Of a stretch of 64,000 nucleotides of DNA, positions 55,701 through 64,000 are shown in pieces. The notes below the pieces were generated by a model. That model was given only the letters and a program-made list of their open reading frames with translations. It made no database searches and was not told the DNA's origin. The DNA is from Collybia mongolica. Lineage: Eukaryota > Basidiomycota > Agaricomycetes > Agaricales > Clitocybaceae. Location of the stretch: positions 310,001 through 374,000 of the forward strand of contig JAAXNY010000011.1 of assembly GCA_013420905.1 (NCBI GenBank), in the 5' to 3' direction. Made by a program: the position numbers and the translations under genes. Numbering within the stretch: the first letter of the stretch is position 1; each line of letters opens with the position of its first letter.

Positions 55701-56631
55701 CCGAGGACCGCAATTCGTAGCGGAGTTCACGCAAGAACTGTACCGACTACTTGGGATTAAACTGACGTCGTCCACCGCCTACCACCCACAAACGGACGGG
55801 CAAACCGAGCGCGTAAACCAAGAACTCGAGCAATACCTGCGGCTGTTCGTAAGCGAGAGGCAGAACAACTGGAACGAACTCCTACCGCTTGCCGAATTCC
55901 AGTACAACAACCATGTTCACGCCTCCACACAGCACACGCCCTTCTTCCTAGACACTGGCAGACACCCGCGCATGGGATTCAAACCTCAGACAGAACCCGC
56001 CCAACTAGAGACGGTCGGGGAATTCACGCAACGGATGGAATCCGCGCTAGAGGAGGCACGATCAGCACTAGCCAAGGCCAAGGAAGATATGACGCGGTAC
56101 TACAATCGCCGACACCGACCAACGCCCGAATATCAGGTCGGTGATCTGATGTACCTAGACTCAACGGACATTCCCATCAGTCGGCCAACGCGGAAACTAG
56201 CCCACCGCTATGTAGGACCTTACCCGATCACAGAGCGGATAGGTACACACGCGTACCGACTGAAACTTCCAAGGTCCATGTCGCGCATCCACCCGGTGTT
56301 CCATGTGGTGAAACTACTTCCCGCGCCCGCCGACCCAATTCCCGGAAGACGCCCGACAACCGTCCCGCCGCCTGTGTTAGTGGACGGAGAGGAGGAATAC
56401 GAAGTGGGAGATATACGGGATAGTCGGGTTAGCAGAGGAAAGTTGTACTACCTAGTATCCTGGAAGGGGTACGGGTACGAACACAACTCCTGGGAACCCG
56501 CCGAGAATGTTCATGCAGATGAACTGGTCAGCGAGTTCCACAGGGCAAATCCTCAAGTGCCCCGACGACTCCCGCGTGCCCAATTCGATTCTATCCCTTT
56601 CCGACCATTGCACGAGGTCGCGCAATCCTAG
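52749..56631 (+). pseudogene. pol: B2 pol, broken before the integrase core
   Basis: Protease (here LVDSDATG, with the catalytic-loop Gly changed to Asp), RT (YIDDILIYT), RNase H and the integrase zinc finger are read to about 55490. Then the frame changes, and [13 protein letters not shown]..., the DDE core and a chromodomain (YLVSWKGYGYEHNSWEP) continue in another frame to 56631. Compared with B1, about 20 bases are missing between two GCTG copies. Confidence 0.93.
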
Positions 56632-56642
56632 AGGGGGGGTAA

Positions 56643-57190
56643 TGTAAGGGGAACACCCTTACCGACTCCGTTTTCCATTTTCCGACAACATTCCCGACCA
56701 TACAAACGTTCGGGAACGCTCCCCAGTCCCGATCCCCATTCCCGACTGTAGTCACCGACTACTTTACCGACAACAACCCGAGTCGAACCCGACTCACCCA
56801 CTCACTCACACCACACTCGCTACCACCCCGCTCCCTTTACCGACTCTCGTTAGACATTTCCGAACGCGGACGCGGGCGCGGCTTGTCGGGATCACTGCGG
56901 CGCACCCACATGATCCTTTACCGACAACGCGTGCCCTCGTACCGTCCCAGGAACGTGTAGTTAATGTAGGAACATCATATATAGCCTGTACACCTGGCTG
57001 GAGGACCCTTAGAGAATTCTCTTAGGATCCCCTCCACCAGGTGAGTAGTACATATGTCGTACAAGTGAATACATCATCTTAGGATCCCCTCCACCAGCTC
57101 CGAGTTAGAACTCCCGACCCCGACCTCCGTCACTCGGTAATCGTCGTCGGACTCTGCGCAACTCAGTAACCCGGCGGAGTTGCCCTTACA
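56643..57190 (+). repeat. 3' LTR of B2
   Basis: It is 548 bp, preceded by the polypurine tract AGAGGGGGGGTAA. It ends at the TAAAC duplication. Confidence 0.95.
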
Positions 57191-57481
57191 TAAACGTACA
57201 CTTGGTACTCAGTCTATTGGATCGAGAGATATTATAAATATACCTAGCAAGTTTTAAACTTGTGTTGAGGCTTTGTCTGAATCAAACCCGTTGAGAGATC
57301 ATTGGAAAGAGCCTTGACTAGTACTATTCAAAGCTTAGTGCTTCTAAGCACTTGAACCCAAACTCAAAACAGGCGATTCCTACTGTTTGTGTGTTGATTG
57401 TTAGGTTTGGTGTGTGTGTGTGTAAGAGATTACATTTCATAGCATCAGCACACTTATAGCCCAGGAGCCCCCTTTCACTGC

Positions 57482-57862
57482 TGGGAGGGTGTGGCAAACA
57501 CTTGGACCGATCTCCCCGGTGCGACAATCCCTCTCAACCTTGGCACAGGCCACTCCTCCTACGGAGCCGTCTTCGTCGCCACCTTCAGTGCTGAGGCTCT
57601 TGCCTCAGGCCCAAACGGCAGTGTCATCTCTGCTACCATCTTCTTTGGCAACGCAGCAGCCCAGCCTGCCAGCGACAATCACTGCTACGTCACTACCCAA
57701 GGCAACCCTGAGTGGTCCTCGCACACCTTCATTCGTACCATTCGCTTCGACCCCGCTTTCGATGCCAGAGACGTCACCACCCAGGTCTAGTTTGGCGGAT
57801 CCAACAGTATGACTGCTGGCGTCCAAAACTGGGTCCTCAAGATCAAGCGCTTTGACCTCTAA
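57482..57862 (+). pseudogene. G1, codons 22 to stop
   Basis: It begins WEGVANTWTDL, continuing the codons at 9566-9628. A TAG at 57788-57790 replaces the Lys codon of G3 (QVKFGG), so the gene would be truncated even without A1. It ends TAA 57860-57862. Confidence 0.88.
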
Positions 57863-59919
57863 ACTATGGTATGTTTCAGTTTATCTGCCTGTCTATGATA
57901 GCGCCAAATACTCGTCTTTCTTCAAGTTTGTCAATGAGCTTCAGCTGAGAATGATCTAGGTGGATACAAAGAAAGGCGTTTCATAGATTTTTAGTGGATG
58001 GCTGTCTGTACAAGTACATATATTATCCAACTGATATGTTTCACCTGGTATACTCTTGCGTTGTAGCATCTCTATTTCACACCAAGAAAAAAGTGTTTTT
58101 CTATCAATGAGAAACACAGGGTCCATCAGATAAGCAGACTCCTGAACAGCCGTCCTGGACTGTTTGTTCCTCTTTACTAGTAGTGTAGCACAGTGATAAT
58201 ACAAAGTCAATTAAACACCGTTTTCCAATTCACACAATATAATTACTATGTGCTCCATATTAGCATCATACGCAGGTAATCAAAATCATCAACATGTAAA
58301 TTCGCGAAGAGTCACGTGTTCTTCTAAATTTGATGTATTCGCAGGCGGGGTTTTCGGGCTGCGCTCTTGATCCCACTTCTGAGTCATACCAGGATGCTGC
58401 GCTTCTTGCGCTTCAAGTTGCACTCCAAACATAAGCGCCCACGAAAACTCATCTCAGGACAGAATCAGTACGAAAAATTGGGTACTGTAAATACACTCTA
58501 CTTACTCACAATATTAGAATCTGCGGCGTAAGGCGAAACCTCCAATGCTTCACAGTTCATTGCAAACCCCATACTCCTGTTTCTCTTCGAGAACAAGATG
58601 GCTTGATAGGGCTATTTCGTCACTGGCTTCCAATACCTGTCAAGGGCATGATACTATTGATCGATGATTGATGAGCTGTCACGGCACTTTGTAAATGCCT
58701 GCTAAAACATGACACGCAATCGCTCTCCTCCGGCAGTTGGCCACTACTCTCTCCCTCATTCCGGTGGTGAGCAGACACAATTTCTTCTTCAATCCCACAG
58801 CCAGCCCTAGGCAGCAGTACGACCGCCATGCCAGTGCACTTGCCTTTCCAGACAATGAGTTCTCTCCCGAAACGTGGAAGCTATACCATCAGCCCTTCCA
58901 AGCTCCGGGTAATCTACTACGGCCCTCACTCTTCACTGGTCCGGGTAATCTACTACGGCCCTCACTCTTCACTGGATCCACGGGTTTATATTCTCCCGAG
59001 TTCATAATGAAAATACTGGACACTCGTACCTCACGTCACAAGCCTTCGCGGTTCAGGTTTTTTTGCAACTAGTGCTTGCAATTGGTTCCCTCTTCCACCT
59101 TGGGGCCTTCCTCGCAGACATATTGTGTCAGTGCCTGGCGTCTGCTGACGCACGATCCTTTGTGCGCGTATCTTGTGCGGATGGACCCATATGCTTAGCG
59201 TCATTTTGGAGGGCTGTTGCGGTTCTTCTGGTTCCCTTCATCATGTCAATTCGAGGGTGAGTAAAAATAATGGCGGTGACATGTACGTTATTGGCCAAGA
59301 CCAGGTCGGTGAGCAACCACATACGGAAGGCATGAGGGGGCAGAAGCACTGCAATTGTTGGGGTGCATTCAAGGGTCCTGGTACCGCTTCTGTGCCGACT
59401 ACTTGTTGCGACTATTGTTGGGGGTTCATTAGACACGAGACGCCTGACCTCAAGCTCGTTGTCTGCAATAACAAGATAGTGGTATCTAACCCACCACTCT
59501 GGCCAAATCTCGTTTTTATCTGCATAAAGCGACCAAGATATTTGTACGTTCGGCGTTCCTTGTGCTGATCAGGGTAGTGCTTATGTACCGGTAAACGGAT
59601 AATTCCTACTGTCAACTCTCCATGTGATGCGTAACAGCCTTTTCATGCGACCCGTACTGGCTGAAAATGGCCTCAATGAATTCAATGACGGAAGAATTGG
59701 CCTGGACCCGTTCGGCGACTGGAGATATCCTATCCTGACAGTCCCCTTGACGTTCTACGACGTATCAACAAATACCCGTTATAGGTAACGGAATAGAAGG
59801 GTCCCTCAACGTATAAAAGGGCGAACATCATGCCTTGCAACAGCATTCATCCAGAGCACATCCCAACAATCATCCACAACTCACTCTTACCACCCAACTA
59901 CTCACAACACACTCTTACA
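57863..59919 (+). repeat. Spacer of tandem unit 2 (G1 end to G2 start)
   Basis: It is collinear with 60364-62451. It carries the marker GGGTTTTCGGGCTGCG at about 58347 and the TATA box TATAAAAG at 59812-59819. No gene is seen. The 36-bp direct duplication at 58905-58975 is private to this unit. Confidence 0.8.
58905..58975 (+). repeat. 36-bp direct tandem duplication
   Basis: CCGGGTAATCTACTACGGCC and the following 16 bases occur twice in a row (58905 and 58941). The other units have one copy. Confidence 0.9.
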
Positions 59920-60363
59920 ATGCCTTCCATCATCGCCAACCGTCCCGCTGACGCTACCTTCATCGTCTATGGTGAACCCCGCTGGGAGGGCGTGGCGAAC
60001 ACCTGGACCGATCTCCCAGGCGCGACGATCCCTCTCAATCTCGGCACAGGCCACTCCTCCTACGGAGCTATCTTCGTTGCCACCTTCAGTGCCGAGGCTC
60101 TTGCCTCAGGCCCAGGCGGTGGTGTCGTCTCCGCTACCGTCTTCTTTGGCAATGCAGCGGCCTAGCCTGCTAGCGACAATCACCGCTATGTCACTACCGA
60201 AGGCAACCCTGATTGGTCCTCGCACACCTTCATTCGCACTATTCGCTTCAACCCCTCTTTCAATGCCAGAGACGTTACCGCCCGGGTCAGATTTGGCGGA
60301 TCTGACAATATGAACGTCGGCGTCCAAAATTGGGTACTCAAGGTCGAGCGTTTCAATCTCTAA
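59920..60363 (+). pseudogene. G2, copy with premature stop
   Basis: It has the full 444-nt length of G3 with the same TATA box spacing. TAG at 60163-60165 replaces CAG (seen in G1), which cuts the product to 81 residues. Downstream the frame is otherwise open to 60363. Read-through or sequencing error cannot be excluded. Confidence 0.85.
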
Positions 60364-62451
60364 ACTATGGTGTGTTTCTAGTTTTTCCGCCTGTATATAA
60401 TAGCGCTGATCACTCGTCTTTCTTTTAAGTTTAGCTTCAGCTTGATAATGATCTAAGTAGACACAAAGAAAGACGTTTCGTAGATTTTTAGTGGACAGCT
60501 GTCTGTACAAGTACATATATAATTCGATTGTTATGCTTTATTCGGTATACTCTGGCGTCGTAGCGTCTCTATTTCACATCAAGGAAAGAGTGATGCCAAT
60601 TTCTCTCATCAATGAGAAACACAGGATCCATCAGATGAGCAGACTCCTGACCAGCCGTCCTAGACTATTTATTCCTTTACCCGAGTAGTGAAGCACGATA
60701 ATAATACCAAGTCAATTGAACTTCCTTTCAACACGGGCATTAAAGGACATATTTAAAAATGTTGTAGACCATCAACCCAGGAAAAAGGGACCCGAGCACT
60801 TTACTCAACTCGAACTCAGCTCTAAGTCTCACAATATAATTACTAAGTGCTCCACATTAGCATCATACGCAGGTTATCAAAATCGTCGACATTGTAAATT
60901 TGCGAATTCGAAGAGCCACGTGTCCTCCTTCTAAATTTGGTGTCTTCGCAGGCAGGGTTTTCGGGCTGCGCTCTTGATCCCACTTCCAGGGCATATCAGG
61001 ATGCTGCGCTTGTTACGCTTCGAGTTGCACTCCAAACACAAGCACCCTACGAAAATCCTCTCAAGACAGAATCAGTACGAAAAACTGGGCACTGCAAATA
61101 CACTCTACTCGCGATTTTAGAATTTGCAGCATAGGGCAAAACCTCCAACGCTCCGTAGTAACGTTGCAAACCCCACACTCCCGTTTCTCTTCGAGAACAA
61201 GATGGCTCGATATGGATTATTTCGTCACTGGCTTCCGATACCTGTCAAGGGCATGATATTGTTGATCGATGATCGATGAGCTGCCACGGTATCTCGTAAA
61301 TGCCTGATAAAACACGACACGCAGTCGCTCTCCTCTGGCGTTTGGCCACTACCCACTACTCTCTCCTTCACTTTAGTGGTGAGCAAACCCAATTTCTTCT
61401 TTAATCTCAGTGCCGGCCCTAGGCAGCTGTACGACCGCCATGCCAGTGCACTTGCCTTTCTAGATGACGAGTGACCTCCCCAAGCGCGGAAGCTATACCA
61501 TCAGCCCTTCCAAATTCCAGGCGTTCTACGGCCCTCACTGTTCGCTGGATCTACGGTGTTACGTTCTCCCGAGTTCATAATGAAAACGCCGGAACACTCA
61601 TACCTTACGTCACACGTCTTCGCGATCCAGACTCCTTTGCTGCCAGTCCTCGCGATTGATTCCATCCTTCCACCTTGGGGCCTTCCTCACAGACATATTT
61701 GTGTCAGTGCCTGGCATTTGCTGACATGTGATCTTTGGTGCCCGTATCTTGTACTGTCTACCCATCTACTTGGCGCGATTTGGGGGGATGTCGCGGTTCT
61801 TCTGGTTCTCGTCATCTGTCAATTCGAGGGTGATAGAGAAAATGATGACGATATCTACGATTGCTGATCAGGACCAGGTTGACTGCATATGGAAGGTACG
61901 CCAAGAAAAAGCACTGCAGATTTTGGGTGCATTTGAGGTCCTGGTACCGCTTCTGTGCCATTTATTCTCTGTTGTGACAATCCGTTGGGAGTTCATTAGG
62001 GACGACGTCACTTGACCACAAGCTCGTCGTCTGGAACAGCAAGAAAAATCAATATCTAACCCACCACTCCGGTCAAATCTCGTTTTTGTTTGCATAAAGC
62101 GTCCAAGGTATTTGTCCATACAGCGTCCCTTGCACTGAACGGGATAACTGTCGAAGCCTTCCCTCCACGCGATGCATCATGGCCCAATCATGCGGTCCCC
62201 AACTGCCTGAAAATGGCATCGAGGAATAGACCTGGACCCGGTCGGCAACCGTAAATATATTATTCTGACAATCCCCTTGACGTTCTACGACATATTAATA
62301 AATACTCATTATAGTAGGTAATGGAATAATGGGTTTTTCGACGTATAAAAGGGCGAACATCATGCCTTGCAACAGCATTCCTCCAGAACACATCCCAACA
62401 GTGATCCACAGCTCACTCTTACCACCCAACTACTCACAACACACTCTTACA
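60364..62451 (+). repeat. Spacer of tandem unit 3 (G2 end to G3 start)
   Basis: It is the same layout as the previous spacer. The marker is at about 60955. No gene is supported. Confidence 0.8.
62344..62351 (+). promoter_or_regulatory. TATA box of G3
   Basis: TATAAAAG lies 108 bp upstream of ATG 62452. It is kept with identical spacing in all three copies. Confidence 0.65.
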
Positions 62452-62895
62452 ATGACTTCCATCATCGCCAACCGTCCCGCTGACGCTACCTTCATCGTCT
62501 ACGGTGAACCCCGCTGGGAGGGCGCGGCGAACACCTGGACCGATCTCCCCGGTGCGAGGATCCCTCTCAACCTCGGCGCAGGCCACTCCTCCTACGGAGC
62601 CATCTTCGTTGCCACCTTCAGTGCCGAGGCTCTTGCCTCAGGCCCAGACGGCGGTGTCGTCTCCGCTACCGTCTTCTTTGGCGACGCAGCAGCCGCGCCC
62701 TCCAGCGACAACCACCGCTACGTCACTACTCGAGGCAACCCTGAGTGGTCCTCGCACACCTTCGTCCGTACCATTCGCTTCGACCCCTCTTTCGACGCCA
62801 GAGACGTTACCGCCCAGGTTAAGTTTGGCGGATCCAACGGTATGACTGCTGGCGTCCAAAATTGGGTCCTCAAGGTCGAGCGCTTCAACCTCTAA
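62452..62895 (+). CDS. G3: small unknown protein, 147 aa, intact
   Basis: I do not recognise the family. The protein has no cysteine, no signal peptide and no membrane segment, so it is probably cytosolic. Alternating short hydrophobic runs (ATFIVYG, GAIFVATFSAEAL, VVSATVFFG, NWVLKVERF) suggest an all-beta fold. The ATG at 62452 is chosen because G1 and G2 share it and because the upstream in-frame ATG at 62371 lies near the expected transcription start. It is the only unbroken copy of a tandem family spaced about 2.5 kb. A lectin-like role is possible from the size and fold impression only. Confidence 0.75.
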   Translation: MTSIIANRPADATFIVYGEPRWEGAANTWTDLPGARIPLNLGAGHSSYGAIFVATFSAEALASGPDGGVVSATVFFGDAAAAPSSDNHRYVTTRGNPEWSSHTFVRTIRFDPSFDARDVTAQVKFGGSNGMTAGVQNWVLKVERFNL

Positions 62896-64000
62896 ACTAT
62901 GGTATGTTTCAGATTTTCCGCCTGTATATGATAATTCTGATGATATGCCTCTCTTTAAGTTCGTCGATGAGTTTCAGCTTGAGAATGATCTAGGTAGATA
63001 CAAAGAAAGGCGTTTTGTAGTTTTTTAGTGGATGGTTTTTTGTACAAGTACATATATCATTCAACTGATATATTTCATTCGGTATACTGTCATAGCGTCT
63101 CCATTCCACACCAAGAAAAGAGTTTTTTTGTCAACGAGAAATACAGGAATCATCAGATGAGCAGACTCCGAACCAGCCGTCCTGGATTGCGTGTTCCTTT
63201 ATCCTAGTAGCGTAGCACGATGATAATACCAAGTCAGTCGAACTTCGTTACACACAGGAATTAAAGGAGCGTATTTAATAATGTTTTGGATCATACCCTA
63301 GCAAAAGGGACCCCAGTACTGCATTCGGCTCCAATTCGTGTGGTACATCTACTCCACGTTGGCGTCATACGCAGATCATCGACATTCTCAACAAAATAGA
63401 TGGACACCGGATTCGCGAAGAGCCCGGAAGCCACGTGTGCTTCTAAAAGCGTTATTACTGCACGTGTGGTGTGACTGGGGTGTATTGCTATTAGTTTTGC
63501 AGGCAGGGTTTTCGGGCTGCGTCCTTGATCTCAATTTCTAGTCATACCAGAATGCCGCTCTAGTTACGGTCCAAACCCAAGCGCCTGACGAAAATCCGTT
63601 TCAATCCAGAATCAGTACAAAAACTTGGGCACTGCGAATGCACACTCGCGACTGTAGGACCCTGCAACGCGAGGCGAAATCTCCTGGGCTCCGCGGTTCA
63701 TTGCAAACCCCACGCTCTTGTTTTTCTTTGAGAACGACAAGATGGCTCGAATTGGATCATTTCGTCCTGGCTTCCAATACCTGTCAAGGGTATGATTGAT
63801 GATCGATGGTCTGTCACGGCACCTTGTAAATGCCTGATAAAACAAAGTACGGCATCGCTCTCCTCCTAGGTCATCCTCCCCCCTCATTTTGGTGGAAAGC
63901 AAACACAATTTTTTTCCAATCCCATAATCAGCCCCAGGCAGCACCAAGACCACCATGCCAATGCACCTGCATTTTCCCAGATAATAAGCTCACTCCCAAC
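62896..64000 (+). repeat. Spacer and start of tandem unit 4 (cut by window end)
   Basis: After the shared 3' flank (AACTATGGTATGTTTCAG) it continues as in units 2 and 3. The marker GGGTTTTCGGGCTGCG at about 63507 and CAGAATCAGTAC at about 63608 are in the same order. By spacing, a fourth G gene would start about 1 kb past the window. Confidence 0.7.

Larger units (their letters stand above)
50797..57190 (+). mobile_element. B2: chromovirus in the A1 3' LTR, defective
   Basis: It is 6394 bp, flanked by the 5-bp duplication TAAAC (50792-50796 and 57191-57195). LTRs are 548 bp (TGTAAGGG...CCCTTACA). It is related to B1 but a different subfamily. Its LTRs differ at about six places, all at CpG. 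Frameshifts in gag and in the integrase region disable it. Confidence 0.95.
9629..57477 (+). mobile_element. A1: outer, old Ty3/Gypsy element of family A, with nested insertions
   Basis: The element runs from the 5' LTR (9629-10835) to the end of the 3' LTR (57477), with a CCGC duplication in G1. Removing D2, A2 and B2 with their duplications leaves about 13.65 kb. The order is LTR, gag, pro, pol, two antisense genes, LTR, as in A2. It is dead. Gag has an internal deletion, pol has several stops and a frameshift, and the integrase catalytic Glu is Lys. Many CpG sites present in A2 are TpG or CpA here. Confidence 0.9.
49863..57477 (+). repeat. 3' LTR of A1, split by B2
   Basis: The pieces 49863-50796 and 57196-57477 add to 1216 bp. 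The polypurine GGGGGAGA precedes it at 49855-49862. B2 landed between the fifth and sixth mini-hairpins. Confidence 0.93.

Noticed and set aside
62452..62895. G3 as hydrophobin, cerato-platanin or aegerolysin
   Set aside because: No cysteines, no signal peptide, and no match to the motifs I know of these families.

Overview
The window looks like transposon-rich DNA from a basidiomycete fungus, most likely an Agaricomycete. The signs are about 50-60 bp GT-AG introns, an SPT5-like KOW gene of the kind common in Agaricomycete genomes (from memory), chromodomain Ty3/Gypsy elements, and CpG-to-TpG/CpA decay. No tRNA, rRNA, CRISPR array or bacterial feature was seen.

Layout. (1) 1-6607: an SPT5-like gene, decayed and split by D1, a 4.9 kb element with no target-site duplication that itself carries a Tc1 transposon. 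(2) 6608-9628: unassigned DNA, then the promoter block and first 21 codons of a small gene called G1 here. (3) 9629-57477: a 47.8 kb nest. Its outer shell is A1, an old, very large Ty3/Gypsy element inserted in G1 with a CCGC duplication. A1 was later hit by D2 (carrying a second, apparently identical Tc1), by A2 (a younger 14.2 kb copy of the same family), and in its 3' LTR by B2, a decayed chromovirus. A2 was in turn hit by B1 (an intact 6.1 kb chromovirus) and by a reversed solo LTR of its own family. (4) 57478-64000: the rest of G1, then tandem copies G2 and G3 and the start of a fourth unit, about 2.5 kb per unit. G3 is the only copy with an open frame.

Family A is the most unusual part. 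Gag, protease and RT/RNaseH/integrase lie in three successive -1 frames, and canonical-looking slippery heptamers sit at both junctions. Between pol and the 3' LTR are two intron-containing genes on the opposite strand. One gives a 520-residue protein with a basic nuclear-localisation-like patch and a Zn2Cys6-like cysteine cluster; the other gives a 383-residue basic/acidic protein. Both are kept in A1 and A2. The A LTR has a row of six mini-hairpins with an almost constant RCTTG loop. All three A insertions whose two ends can be seen lie at CCGC.

Family B (chromoviruses) also has a slippery heptamer at the gag/pol overlap. A palindrome just after the LTR TATA box matches the primer-binding site, which suggests Tf1-like self-priming. 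All functional statements are read from the sequence and from knowledge of the families; no search or fold was run.
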